This document shows, piece after piece, positions 9,508-18,444 of a stretch of DNA of 64,000 bases. Made by a program: the position numbers and the translations under genes. Under the pieces are notes generated by a model, which saw only the letters and a list, made by a program, of their open reading frames with translations, did not search any database and had not been told where the DNA came from. Within the stretch, counting starts at the first letter, position 1. Each line of letters opens with the position of its first letter. Origin of the DNA: Adlercreutzia murintestinalis (GTDB lineage: Bacteria > Actinomycetota > Coriobacteriia > Coriobacteriales > Eggerthellaceae); NCBI RefSeq assembly GCF_943192905.1, contig NZ_CALPCC010000007.1, positions 29,221-93,220 of the forward strand, in the 5' to 3' direction.

Positions 9508-9879
9508 TCAGCTCTCCCCTGCTTCCATCTGCTTTTCCAGCCACTCTTTCAAGATGATGGCGTGATTGATCTTCGGATCGCGCGCAGCGTAGAGCAACGT
9601 GAGGGTCTGCGGGTTCGCTTCGCGCAGCTTCTGCGCATAGGCGATCGCCTCCGGGTTGGAGTTCAACTCGGCCAGATAGCGTGTCTTGAAGCGATCGAAA
9701 TTCTCGGCTTTGTGGCCGAACTCCTTGCGCGCATCCGTGGACGGCGCGAGCACTTTCGCCCAATCGTCCATCTTCAAATCGACCTTCTTGATGCCGCGCG
9801 GCCACAGACGATCCACCAGGATGCGCATTCCATCGCCCGGTTCTGCCGGTTCATATACACGCTTGATCTGCACATTCAT
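9508..9879 (-). CDS. DUF488 family protein
   Basis: 123 residues, the usual size of the YeaO/DUF488 family. Characteristic features are KRVYEP at the N-terminus, DGMRILVDRLWPRGIKK around residue 18, a conserved DDWAKVLAPST and the C-terminal TLLYAARDPKINHAIILKEWLE. The ATG at 9877-9879 follows GTGAGGTGG, and an upstream in-frame ATG at 9933 has no ribosome site. The molecular function of the family is not established; members occur in stress and metal-related contexts. It is convergent with nothing and has its own upstream region shared with the divergent bacterioferritin. Confidence 0.85.
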   Translation of the reverse strand: MNVQIKRVYEPAEPGDGMRILVDRLWPRGIKKVDLKMDDWAKVLAPSTDARKEFGHKAENFDRFKTRYLAELNSNPEAIAYAQKLREANPQTLTLLYAARDPKINHAIILKEWLEKQMEAGES

Positions 9880-10074
9880 AAGAGTCGCCACCTCACTAAT
9901 CCGCAGCCATTGCAGCCATGCTAGCACCCGCATATGAGAACGAGCAAACGAACCGGTTGCATGAAAGTAACAGCGCGCGCAGCACTCCGGCTCCCTGCGT
10001 CAAACGGCCTAGAATCGCATACATCGAAGGTTCGATCCGGTGCTGAGCCGGAGCTGAGAGAAAGGGATTGCGCC

Positions 10075-10539
10075 ATGAAGGGCAACGAGAAGCTGATCGA
10101 TAAACTGAACTATCTGCTGGAAGGCGAGCTGACCGCCATCAACCAGTACATGCTGCACGCCGAGATGTGCGAGGACTGGGGCTATGGAAAACTCTCCAAG
10201 AACTTCAAGGACCGCTCTATCACCGAAATGCACCATGCCGAACGCCTCATGGAGCGCATCTTGTTCCTGGAAGGCACGCCTATCGTCTCGAAGCTGGACA
10301 AGATGACCATCGGGTCCACAGTGCCTGAGCAGGTTGACAACGACCACGACCTGGAAACGAAGACGATCAAGGACTACAACGACGCCATCAAACTGGCAAG
10401 CGAGGTGGGCGACAACGCCACGCGCGACATCTTGAAGCAGATTCTGATGGATGAGGATCGTCACGAGGATGAACTGGAAGAGCTCCAGGATCAGATCGAC
10501 CAGATGACGTTGCAGATCTTCCTGTCAACGCAAGTGTAG
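10075..10539 (+). CDS. bfr: Bacterioferritin
   Basis: 154 residues, matching the four-helix Bfr length. The diiron ferroxidase ligands can be counted directly: Glu18, Glu51, His54, Glu94, Glu127 and His130, and Met52 is the heme-ligand position of Bfr. The first helix (MKGNEKLIDKLNYLLEGE) is the typical Bfr start. It would oxidise and store iron in a 24-subunit shell and protect against peroxide. ATG at 10075 follows GAGAGAAAGGG. No bacterioferritin-associated ferredoxin is nearby. It appears monocistronic, ending 24 bp before the convergent LuxR gene's stop. Confidence 0.95.
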   Translation: MKGNEKLIDKLNYLLEGELTAINQYMLHAEMCEDWGYGKLSKNFKDRSITEMHHAERLMERILFLEGTPIVSKLDKMTIGSTVPEQVDNDHDLETKTIKDYNDAIKLASEVGDNATRDILKQILMDEDRHEDELEELQDQIDQMTLQIFLSTQV

Positions 10540-10562
10540 TCGAGCATACGAAACCAAGCCGC

Positions 10563-12167
10563 TCAGAACTGGTCGATCAGATCGACCAGTTCCTGGCGCT
10601 TATGGATATCAAGCTTGGCGTAGATGCGCTTTGAATGCGTGCGTATGGTGTTCTCGGATACCACGAGCATCTCCGCGATGCGCGCCACCGAATTCCCGCG
10701 CGCCATCAACTCCATCACCTCCGCCTCGCGCGCTGAAAGACGAAAGTGCCCTTGGATGCGCTTGGCCTGCACAGCGATCCGATCAACAGCCGCAACAGCG
10801 CTTTCCATCTCACCGGTAGCCAGTTCGCGTCGTCTCTGTTGAGCGCGATCATCTCCGATCGGCACCTCATCGCCCTCGGCGAGCGGGGCGGCCACCTGCT
10901 GCATGACCTTGCGCACCTCCGTCGGCATCGGCTGCGGTGGCCGCAGCGCCATCAGCTCAATGGCCTCGGGCTGCACTGTGCTCGCAAGCGCCGACGTAAA
11001 ACCGCCCGATCCGATGAAATGCATGAGCCCGAGCGCCCACAGCGCCGCCAGCGCCACCACGGCCAAAGGATCGATCCCCATGATGCGCACGTCCTCGCCG
11101 AAGGTGCCCGCCAGAAATCCCACGCTGTGCAGCGTGTACACGATGGCGCCGAAGAACCCGTAGATGAACACGGGATTGATGCCGCGGTCACGCGAGATCT
11201 GCGCGCACTGCATCATCATCAGCATGATGGCCGCACTGTAAACGGCATACAAAATGGCCGCCAGCCACCGCGCGTACTCGGCTGGCAACAGCGGCAGCCC
11301 TACCAGCGAGGTGATCAAGAAGGGGAACACCATCCGATACGAATCGGTGATGGACAGCCGCACGTCCTTCAAGCGCCACAGCCACATAACGATGACCGCC
11401 GCCAGCAGCATGCCGATCATAGACAGCGCATTCACGTACACGCCCAACGACGGATCGGCCACCGCGATGGAACGCATGATGCCCGCGCAGAACCCCACCG
11501 CGCCCACGCACAGCGCACCGCGCCAATGGTCCTCGAGCGCTTGCCGGTAGACGTGCGGATGCTCGCGCGGCACGTCGGCGAACATCGGCTGATCGGGATT
11601 GATCGTACGGCTGCGCAGCGTCATGCACAGCGCGAACAGCGGCAGGAACACCAAAGGGATCAGATACGCAGTGATAGCATGCGGGATCAGGTACAGCGCG
11701 AAATACATCACCGCGCCCCATGCGCTGCCCACCAGAAGATCGCGGTTGCCCGCATCGGCGTCCTGCCCCGCGAACAGTCGCTGCCAAAGCATATAGAATC
11801 CTGCCGACCCCAGCCCCAGCAGCGCGCCACCCACGCACACGAGAGCCAGCGCGGCCGCGTCAAGGTAGATGGCCGCGATCAAACAGCACCATCCCACGAA
11901 ATAGAAGGAACTGGTCAACTTCACCAGAAAACTGCGCGTGGGACCCGGCATGAAATACACGCCGATGCAACTGGCGGCATAGCTGGCCGAGAACACCAGC
12001 GACTGCATCAAGAAGAACCAGAAAATGATCGTGCGCGTTTGGAACTCAATGGGCAAAAACGGAAACACCCCGCCCCACACGCCAGCCGCATTGATAGCCA
12101 AGAACAGCGCGTAGCCAAGCGACGCCACATTGGGAACGAGCATCCGGGATATGCTAGATCTGTTCAT
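10563..12167 (-). CDS. LuxR-family regulator with multi-span membrane N-terminal domain
   Basis: 534 residues from the ATG at 12165-12167; in-frame upstream codons to 12260 would add 31 basic residues and include a TATACT box, so the later start is preferred. About twelve hydrophobic segments fill residues ~10-400, laid out like an MFS-type transporter. A short linker leads to a C-terminal LuxR helix-turn-helix: LSAREAEVMELMARGNSVARI then SENTIRTHSKRIYAKLDIH. This architecture is abundant in Eggerthellaceae, typically beside molybdopterin oxidoreductase operons. Divergent orientation from dmsA suggests it controls that operon in response to a small molecule; this is inference from context. 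Confidence 0.85.
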   Translation of the reverse strand: MNRSSISRMLVPNVASLGYALFLAINAAGVWGGVFPFLPIEFQTRTIIFWFFLMQSLVFSASYAASCIGVYFMPGPTRSFLVKLTSSFYFVGWCCLIAAIYLDAAALALVCVGGALLGLGSAGFYMLWQRLFAGQDADAGNRDLLVGSAWGAVMYFALYLIPHAITAYLIPLVFLPLFALCMTLRSRTINPDQPMFADVPREHPHVYRQALEDHWRGALCVGAVGFCAGIMRSIAVADPSLGVYVNALSMIGMLLAAVIVMWLWRLKDVRLSITDSYRMVFPFLITSLVGLPLLPAEYARWLAAILYAVYSAAIMLMMMQCAQISRDRGINPVFIYGFFGAIVYTLHSVGFLAGTFGEDVRIMGIDPLAVVALAALWALGLMHFIGSGGFTSALASTVQPEAIELMALRPPQPMPTEVRKVMQQVAAPLAEGDEVPIGDDRAQQRRRELATGEMESAVAAVDRIAVQAKRIQGHFRLSAREAEVMELMARGNSVARIAEMLVVSENTIRTHSKRIYAKLDIHKRQELVDLIDQF

Positions 12168-12528
12168 GGAAGCTGCCTGAAAACCTCGGAACGAACGCAC
12201 TCTGGAGCATGACACGATATTCATGAGTATAGCCAAACCGCGGCGCTGCAGCATCCTCAAAGCGCATCTGTTTTCAGGCGTGCGGCTCTCAACAAGCCTT
12301 CTGAACGGGCATTCTTGAAAAAATCACCCACTTTATGTGACACCGCGCAACCCCACCGCGATACAGTTTTTCACAAGCTTGCTGACGGTAGAGAGGAACC
12401 GTTGGCAAAGCGGGCATAAGAGAGGCGCTGCTCCGACGAGGGATCGGAGACTGGCGGTGTGGGGTGCGCCGCCTCAACCGAAACGACCGCCTCCTTTCTG
12501 CCCGTTATCAAAGAGAAGGAGGATTTGC
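12168..12528. promoter_or_regulatory. Divergent intergenic region, LuxR regulator / dmsABC
   Basis: 361 bp between the divergent regulator and dmsA. It holds a TATACT box at about 12233 on the minus strand, an ACGGT-N8-ACCGT inverted repeat near 12383, and the dmsA ribosome site AGAAGGAGGA just before 12529. No full -35/-10 pair could be fixed with confidence for the + strand. Confidence 0.4.
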
Positions 12529-14931
12529 ATGATCGACACGAATGTGAGTCGCCGAACGTTCCTCAAGACCAGCGGGGCCTTAGGTGCCCTGGCCGTCGCG
12601 GGAACAGACGCCGTCACTGCCGACTCGCTGTTCGGGGCGGGCGTGACAGTGGCGGACGCCGAGCCGGAAGAGAAGATCGTCTGGAACCACTGCGCGATCA
12701 ACTGCCCGGGGCGCTGCGCGATCAAGATGCACGTCAAAGACGACGAGATCACCCGCGTTGAAACCTATTCGCTGGATTCCAAGGACATGAACGACATCCA
12801 GCCGCGCGCGTGTCTGCGCGGACGCGCCTATCGCGCCTGGGTGAACCATCCCGACCGCATCAACTACCCCATGAAGCGCGTTGAGGGAACGAAGCGCGGC
12901 GAAGGCAAGTACGAGCGCATCAGCTGGGAAGAAGCTGTTGACACCATCGCCAAGAATCACAAGGAAGTCATGGAGAAGTACGGCCCCGAGGCCATCTACA
13001 TGAACTACTGCACGGGCAACTACGGGGTCACCGCGCGCCCGTGGTTCCGCTTCCTGAACTCCACGGGCGGCTATCTGCCGTTCTACGGCAACTACAGCCT
13101 GGCTCAGCTCATGTGGATCACCCCCTACATCTACGGCAGCAAGGTGGGCGCTGGCTCGTCGCTGAACGCCGCCAATGACGCCAAGCTGATCTTGATGTTC
13201 GGCACAAGCCCGGTGGAAACGCGCCAGGGCGGCGCGGTGTCCCATCACGACTACGTGGCCATGCGCGAGCAGACGCAGGGCAAGATCTACGTGATCGACC
13301 CGCGCTTCAACGATTCGCTGTCGGGCCATTCGGACGAGTGGATCCCCATCAACCCCGGCACCGACGCCGCGCTCGTCAGCGCCATCGCGCATGAGCTCAT
13401 CAAGAACGACCAGGTGGACCTGGACTTCCTGCACACCTACTGCGTGGGCTACGACGAAGAGACGCTGCCCGAATCGGCGCGCGGACAGAACAAGTCGTAC
13501 CATGACTACATCATGGGCACCGGCTATGACCTGGTGGAGAAGACCCCCGAATGGGCCGCGCCCATCACCGGCATCTCGGCTGACAAGATTCGCAGCCTGG
13601 CGCAGGAGATCGGCACCACCAAGCCCATGTTCGTCGATCAGGGCTGGGGCCCGCAGCGCCGCAGCAACGGCGAGATGACCGGCTGGGCCATCTGCATGTT
13701 GCCCATCCTCACGGGCAACATCGGTCTGCCTGGCACCAGCAACGGCCTGCGCGAGGGTTCGTACTCGGTGAACCTGACGAGCCTGCCGGACGGCAAAAAC
13801 CCCGTGAAGGCCAAGATCTCGGTGTTCTCCATGGTGGACGCCATCGACCGCGGCAGCCAGATGACCGAGAAAGCCGACGGCGTCACCGGCGTCGATCAGC
13901 TGCCCCACGATATCAAGTTCGTCATCAACTACGCGGGCAACTGCATCACCAACCAGAACAGCGATATCAACTGGGTCCACGACGTGATGTCCGACGAGAG
14001 CAAATGCCAGTTCGTGCTGGGCTCCGATATCCTGATGACCGACTCGCTCAAGTACTCCGACATCATCCTGCCCGACCTGTTCCGCCTGGAGCAGCCCTCC
14101 ATGATCGGCACGGGCGGCGACGGCGCCTACATGCTGGCAGGATCTGAACCCTACGCGCCCAAGTTCGAGCGCAAGTCAGCCTATGATGCCGCCGCGCTGA
14201 TCGCCAAGGCGCTCGGCAAGGAGCAGGAGTTCACCGAGGGCAAGTCCCAAGAGGACTGGCTTAAGAGCTGCTACGAGCAGTCCCGCGCGAAGGACCCCCA
14301 GCTTCCCACCTACGAAGAGGCCATGGAAATGGGCGTCTACACGCGCCAGAACCCCAAGGGCGCCGTGGTCGTCATGGACAAGTTCCGCGAAGACCCGGTG
14401 GCCAATCCGCTGGACACGCCGTCCGGCAAGATCGAGATCTACTCCGAAGACTTGGCGAACTACATTGCGACCCACGAGTTCAAAGAAGACGACAAGGTCG
14501 CTCCCATTCCCATCTACGCGCCCGAATGGTACGGCGTGGAGACCAAGGACGAGAAGTACCCGTTGCAGCTTTCAGGCTTCCACTACCGAGGGCGTCTGCA
14601 CTCGTCGTGGGGCGACGTGGACATCTTGAAGGAGCTCAACCCGCAGGAGGCCTGGATCAACCCGGCCGACGCGGAGAAGCGCGGCATCGCCTCGGGCGAC
14701 AAGGTGCGCGTGGAGAACGAGTTCGGTAAAACGGAGCTGCTGGCGAAGGTGACCCCGCGCGTGATCCCGGGCACCGTAGCCATGGCCCAGGGCGCGTGGC
14801 ACGACGCCGATATGTCAGGTGACCGCGTGGACAAGGGTGGCTGCATCAACACCCTGACCACCCACCGCCCCTCTCCCTTCGCCAAGGGCAATCCGCAACA
14901 TACCAACATCTGCGAAGTCAAGAAGGCATAA
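12529..14931 (+). CDS. dmsA: DMSO reductase family molybdopterin oxidoreductase, catalytic subunit
   Basis: 800 residues, in the DmsA range. N-terminal Tat signal (SRRTFLKTSG, residues 7-16) directs the folded, cofactor-loaded enzyme outside the membrane. A [4Fe-4S] motif follows: Cys55, Cys59, Cys63 and Cys95. Mo-bisPGD regions include NCPGRCAIK, RINYPMKRV, the central GTSPVETRQGG, GWGPQRRSNGEM and the C-terminal LTTHRPSPFAKG/HTN dinucleotide-binding region. ATG at 12529 follows AGAAGGAGGA. The electron acceptor (S- or N-oxide, or another organic substrate) cannot be assigned from sequence. Forms an operon with dmsB and dmsC. Confidence 0.9.
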   Translation: MIDTNVSRRTFLKTSGALGALAVAGTDAVTADSLFGAGVTVADAEPEEKIVWNHCAINCPGRCAIKMHVKDDEITRVETYSLDSKDMNDIQPRACLRGRAYRAWVNHPDRINYPMKRVEGTKRGEGKYERISWEEAVDTIAKNHKEVMEKYGPEAIYMNYCTGNYGVTARPWFRFLNSTGGYLPFYGNYSLAQLMWITPYIYGSKVGAGSSLNAANDAKLILMFGTSPVETRQGGAVSHHDYVAMREQTQGKIYVIDPRFNDSLSGHSDEWIPINPGTDAALVSAIAHELIKNDQVDLDFLHTYCVGYDEETLPESARGQNKSYHDYIMGTGYDLVEKTPEWAAPITGISADKIRSLAQEIGTTKPMFVDQGWGPQRRSNGEMTGWAICMLPILTGNIGLPGTSNGLREGSYSVNLTSLPDGKNPVKAKISVFSMVDAIDRGSQMTEKADGVTGVDQLPHDIKFVINYAGNCITNQNSDINWVHDVMSDESKCQFVLGSDILMTDSLKYSDIILPDLFRLEQPSMIGTGGDGAYMLAGSEPYAPKFERKSAYDAAALIAKALGKEQEFTEGKSQEDWLKSCYEQSRAKDPQLPTYEEAMEMGVYTRQNPKGAVVVMDKFREDPVANPLDTPSGKIEIYSEDLANYIATHEFKEDDKVAPIPIYAPEWYGVETKDEKYPLQLSGFHYRGRLHSSWGDVDILKELNPQEAWINPADAEKRGIASGDKVRVENEFGKTELLAKVTPRVIPGTVAMAQGAWHDADMSGDRVDKGGCINTLTTHRPSPFAKGNPQHTNICEVKKA

Positions 14932-14957
14932 CCGGAGCAGCGTAAAGGAGGAATACT

Positions 14958-15578
14958 ATGACCCAACAAGCTTTTTACTTCGACGGCACGCGCTGCACCG
15001 GTTGCAAGACCTGCGTGTTCGCGTGCAAAGATAAGAACGACCTGGACGTGGGCGTTGCCTATCGCAAGGTGTACGAGGTGACCGGCGGCGAAACCAGCAA
15101 GGACGACAACGGCTGCGCCACCACCTCGTGCTACAGCTACTACACCTCGGTGGCGTGCAACCACTGCGACGACCCCGCATGCGCGAAGGTGTGCCCCACC
15201 GGCGCCATGCACAAGGACGGTGACACCGGCCTGGTCACCGTGGATGCCGACAAATGCATCGGCTGCGGCTACTGCCACATGGCCTGTCCCTATAACGCCC
15301 CGAAGGTGGACCGCGAAAAGGGCCACTCCGTCAAGTGCGACGGCTGCGCCGATCTGGTGGCGAAGGGCGAAAAACCGTCCTGCGTCATGGCATGCCCGGC
15401 GCGCGCCCTGGACTTCGGCACGGCCGACGACATGGCGAAGCTGGGCGAGCAGGCCGATTCGGCTCCGCTGCCGGAGAAGTCCTACACCAAGCCCAATCTG
15501 TACATCAAGCCTTCCCGCGATGCCAAGCCCGCCGGTGACGCATCCGCGAAGGTCGCGAACCCCCTGGAGGTGAAGTAG
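14958..15578 (+). CDS. dmsB: DMSO reductase family iron-sulfur subunit
   Basis: 206 residues, typical of DmsB. Four clusters of cysteines for [4Fe-4S] centres are visible: CTGCKTCVFAC (residues ~14-24), CNHCDDPACAKVCP (~58-71), CIGCGYCHMACP (~94-105) and CDGC...CVMACP (~126-145). It passes electrons from the membrane anchor to the molybdopterin subunit. TAAAGGAGGAATACT just ahead of the ATG at 14958 is a near-ideal ribosome site. The gene starts 26 bp after dmsA and stops one base before dmsC. The Lys/Ala/Pro tail after residue 165 is variable in the family. Confidence 0.95.
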   Translation: MTQQAFYFDGTRCTGCKTCVFACKDKNDLDVGVAYRKVYEVTGGETSKDDNGCATTSCYSYYTSVACNHCDDPACAKVCPTGAMHKDGDTGLVTVDADKCIGCGYCHMACPYNAPKVDREKGHSVKCDGCADLVAKGEKPSCVMACPARALDFGTADDMAKLGEQADSAPLPEKSYTKPNLYIKPSRDAKPAGDASAKVANPLEVK

Positions 15579-15579
15579 C

Positions 15580-16455
15580 ATGGCAACTGCAATGGCTGAG
15601 CTGCCTTTGGCGCTCTTCAGCACGCTGGCGCCCATGGGTGCCGGGGCATTCGTCATCTTGGCTGTTCTGTTCAGCACCGCGAAGATCGACGGCGACGCCC
15701 TCAAGCGCATCGACAAGATGACCGCCATTCCGGTGGCGCTCGTGATCGTCGGCTTCATCGCGGCGTTCTTCCACCTGGCAAGCCCGCTGAACGCCTTCGG
15801 TGTGTTCGCTGGCATTGGCGCTTCCCCGCTCTCGAACGAGCTGGTGGCTGGCTGCGTGTTCGCAGTGGTCATGCTCGTGTACTGGATCTGGGCGATGACC
15901 GGCACCATGAGCGCCGGTGCACGCAAGGGCCTTGCATGGGCCACCGCTGTGCTCGGGGTCGTGTTCGCTTGGTTCACGGGCATGGCTTACATGATCGACA
16001 CCATCCCGTCGTGGAACACCCTGGCCGGGCCGATCCAGATGGTCGGATTCGCCTTGGTCGGCGGTGCAGCGGTTGCCATTCTGACCCTCACGCTGGCGAA
16101 GAGCGCTGATGCGCTGAAGGCTGGCACTATGAAAACGACGGTGCTCGTGGTGCTCGTGGCGGGCATCGTGCTGGGCCTTGGTGGCTTGGCGGCCCAAGCA
16201 GCAGCCACGAGCGGTATGGGCAACGCGCTGGTGAGCGGCGCTGACCTAGTCGGCGGCGCGCTGATGATCATCATCTGCGGCGCCATCTGCCTAGTCGGCA
16301 CCGGCGTCTGCGATGCCTTCGCCGTGCGCGGCGCACAGGAGGGCGCGCTGGTGGGCATCAGCTGCGGCGCTGCCGTGCTCGCCATCGTGGGCATCCTGTT
16401 GCTGCGATTGGCGTTCTACGCCATGCAGCTTTCCGTCGGCCTGAGTATCATGTGA
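15580..16455 (+). CDS. dmsC: DMSO reductase membrane anchor subunit DmsC
   Basis: 291 residues with eight predicted transmembrane helices, as in DmsC. The N-terminal ELPLALFSTLAPMGAGAF and FHLASPLNAFGVFAGIG/SPLSNELVAG are family signatures of the quinol-oxidising anchor. Start ATG at 15580 is preceded by CTGGAGGTGAAG within the dmsB end. Oxidises menaquinol and delivers electrons to DmsB. It is a clear paralogue of the gene at 17418 (see there). A strong terminator follows at 16503. Confidence 0.92.
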   Translation: MATAMAELPLALFSTLAPMGAGAFVILAVLFSTAKIDGDALKRIDKMTAIPVALVIVGFIAAFFHLASPLNAFGVFAGIGASPLSNELVAGCVFAVVMLVYWIWAMTGTMSAGARKGLAWATAVLGVVFAWFTGMAYMIDTIPSWNTLAGPIQMVGFALVGGAAVAILTLTLAKSADALKAGTMKTTVLVVLVAGIVLGLGGLAAQAAATSGMGNALVSGADLVGGALMIIICGAICLVGTGVCDAFAVRGAQEGALVGISCGAAVLAIVGILLLRLAFYAMQLSVGLSIM

Positions 16456-16502
16456 GCGACCGGAATATCGAACGACGCGCTGCGCGTCTGATGGAGTAAT
16501 GG

Positions 16503-16535
16503 AACGCCCCGGGTCGCACGTCTCGGGGCGTTTTG
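16503..16535 (+). terminator. Rho-independent terminator after dmsC
   Basis: Perfect 9-bp stem AACGCCCCG (16503-16511) / CGGGGCGTT (16524-16532) followed by TTTT. It separates dmsABC from the chaperone gene, so expression of the latter is either by read-through or from its own promoter. Confidence 0.85.
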
Positions 16536-16585
16536 CTCGGCCCGCGGTTTTCGCCGCTGGCAGCACCACCGAAGGAGAGCAGAAC

Positions 16586-17278
16586 ATGCACGATACGAAT
16601 GAGCACACCGAGGAACGCACGAGCGAACCTACCCTGGATGCAACGGTGGATGCAGTGGCGTTCCTAGGCGAAACGCTGGGACCGCTGTTCCTGTACGAAC
16701 CGACCGAGGCCGCAGTGCTGCCGATCTATGGCGCGCTGCGCAACCTTGAGAACACGGCCGCTTCCGAATGGCCCTTCGCCGACGCCACCGAAGCGCAGCG
16801 TGCTCTTGAGCTGATCGCGCAGGGGCTGGCGCCCACCGCTGATGGCGTAGACGATCCCGATGATGCGCTGCTCTGGGAATACCGGCGGCTGTTCGTAGGG
16901 CCCGCGAAGAAGGCAGCGCCGCCGTGGGGCTCGGTGTACACCGACCGCGAATGCGTGGTCTTCGGCGTGACCACCCTTGAACTGCGCCAGTGGATGCGCA
17001 GCAAGGGCATCTCTCGCCCCGATCACGATGGGGGCCCTGAGGACCACATCGGGCTCATGCTGCTGCTGATGGCATGGATCGCGCGCAATCGTCCGGAACT
17101 GCTCGATGAGTACCTGGCCGAGCACTTTCTGACCTGGGCGCCGCATTTCCTGGAGATCGTCCAGCGCGAAACCACCCATCCGTTCTTCGAGGGTTTGGCG
17201 CTGCTCACCCGGGCGTCTGCGCTGGGAGTGCAAGATGCGCGCGGATTGGAAGTGGCCGTGCCCCATTTTTATCGCTAA
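16586..17278 (+). CDS. dmsD: TorD/DmsD family redox enzyme maturation chaperone
   Basis: 230 residues, all-helical. Family motifs: the ALLWEYRRLFVGP segment around residue 95, a PPWGSVYTDREC loop and PEDHIGLMLLLMAWI near 152. Such chaperones bind the Tat signal of DmsA-type enzymes and hold them until the molybdenum cofactor is inserted. ATG at 16586 follows GAAGGAGAG; an earlier in-frame ATG at 16499 would run through the terminator and is rejected. The N-terminal ~20 residues are charged and probably flexible. Client is most likely the DmsA encoded upstream. Confidence 0.9.
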   Translation: MHDTNEHTEERTSEPTLDATVDAVAFLGETLGPLFLYEPTEAAVLPIYGALRNLENTAASEWPFADATEAQRALELIAQGLAPTADGVDDPDDALLWEYRRLFVGPAKKAAPPWGSVYTDRECVVFGVTTLELRQWMRSKGISRPDHDGGPEDHIGLMLLLMAWIARNRPELLDEYLAEHFLTWAPHFLEIVQRETTHPFFEGLALLTRASALGVQDARGLEVAVPHFYR

Positions 17279-17314
17279 AGGAGTTGAGTTGCGCATATGC
17301 ACCGATGACGACGT

Positions 17315-17348
17315 GTCAGATGCCTCTGAGATGCCAAGCGCATCTGAC
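17315..17348. promoter_or_regulatory. Hairpin before the second dmsC gene
   Basis: Perfect 9-bp inverted repeat GTCAGATGC (17315-17323) / GCATCTGAC (17340-17348) with a 16-nt loop and no U-tract. It sits in the 139-bp gap between dmsD and the second anchor gene and could be an operator or attenuator. Confidence 0.4.
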
Positions 17349-17417
17349 AGCTTGGAGCGCTCAGACGGTATGCGCGCCCGTCATTGGCACAACAGTCATT
17401 TGAGATAATACCTTGCT

Positions 17418-18290
17418 ATGGAAACCGCACTGAATGAGATCACGCTCGTCCTGTTCACCACGCTGGCACCGGCCGGTGCGATGGCCTACGTGCTCATGGC
17501 ACTGCCCTTCATCATGCGCGGCGCCTCGATGGATGCGGCGGCGCGTCGTCGGCTCGACAACTTCCTGAGCTTGCCGGTGGTGGTGGCGATGGTCGGCCTG
17601 GTGGCCTCGGCCACGCATCTGGGGAATCCCGCGAATGCGCTGTATGTGGTGTCCGGCTTTGGCCGCAGCCCGCTTTCAAATGAAGTGGTCTGCGGGGTGG
17701 CGTTTCTGGGATGCGCGGGCGTTTTCTGGCTCACCTCGTTCGCCGAAGAAGCGCGTCATCTGACGCTCCGGCGCGTGATGGCCGCCATCATATCCCTGCT
17801 TGGACTGGTGTTCATCGGCACCATCTCGCTTGCGTACAACGCCAGCACGATCATTGCTTGGAACGTGCCCGTCGCACCGATATCGCTATGGCTGAACGCG
17901 CTGGCGAGCGGGCCGCTGCTAGCCATTCTGGGCTTTCGCATGGCGCGCTTCTCTACGCCAGGGCACACGTGGGGGCGCATCCTGGTGGCACTTGCGGCCT
18001 GCGCGGTCATCGCAGATGCGATCGTGTATGCGATGTGGGGCGCGCTGTTGCCCACCCTGCAGAACGCGCTCACCTCAGCGGCCGATCTGGCTCCGGCGTT
18101 CGGACCGACAACCGCTCTGTTCGCCATGCTCAGCGCAACGAGCGTGATCCTGGGAGCCAAGAGCGCCGCCTGGGATGGCCCGGCACCGCTGTGGCTCCCC
18201 ATCACTGCCGCTGGCATCATGCTGGCTGGCATTTTCTTGATGCGCTTCATGTTCTACATGACGCATATGACCGTGGGCCTGGGCGTGTAG
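17418..18290 (+). CDS. Second DmsC-type membrane anchor
   Basis: 290 residues and eight predicted helices. It aligns by eye with DmsC at 15580: EITLVLFTTLAPAGAMAY at the start, HLGNPANALYVVSGFG and SPLSNEVVCG, and a C-terminal MRFMFYMTHMTVGLGV mirroring LRLAFYAMQLSVGLSI. The ribosome site before ATG 17418 is weak. No second catalytic or iron-sulfur gene follows within the visible co-directional run, so it may serve as an alternative quinol-oxidising anchor for the same enzyme or for one encoded elsewhere. The gene order A-B-C-D-C is uncommon. Confidence 0.85.
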   Translation: METALNEITLVLFTTLAPAGAMAYVLMALPFIMRGASMDAAARRRLDNFLSLPVVVAMVGLVASATHLGNPANALYVVSGFGRSPLSNEVVCGVAFLGCAGVFWLTSFAEEARHLTLRRVMAAIISLLGLVFIGTISLAYNASTIIAWNVPVAPISLWLNALASGPLLAILGFRMARFSTPGHTWGRILVALAACAVIADAIVYAMWGALLPTLQNALTSAADLAPAFGPTTALFAMLSATSVILGAKSAAWDGPAPLWLPITAAGIMLAGIFLMRFMFYMTHMTVGLGV

Positions 18291-18343
18291 AGCAGAGCGT
18301 CTTCGATCGACGAGGGCAAGGTCGGGCGGCGCGGCTGCGGTCA

Positions 18344-18421
18344 ATCGCGCGACCGCCCAAGTTCATGTCGGCATATCATCGCGCGACTGCCCAAGCCCAC
18401 ACCGGCACATCATCGCGCGAC
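18344..18421. repeat. 34-bp tandem repeat, ~2.3 copies
   Basis: Two adjacent 34-bp units at 18344-18377 and 18378-18411, each starting ATCGCGCGAC and ending GGCA(T/C)ATC, plus a 10-base third start at 18412. It lies between the convergent dmsC2 and queT genes. Confidence 0.8.
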
Positions 18422-18444
18422 AAGAGCAGTTTCGGCTGCGGCGC

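Noticed and set aside
10020..10045. GGTTCGATCC resembling a tRNA T-arm
   Set aside because: Flanking bases do not pair into a T-stem and no acceptor, D or anticodon arms are found.
10746..12212. 488-codon frame opposite the LuxR regulator
   Set aside because: His/Arg-rich composition typical of an antisense frame; the sense frame has membrane helices and an HTH.
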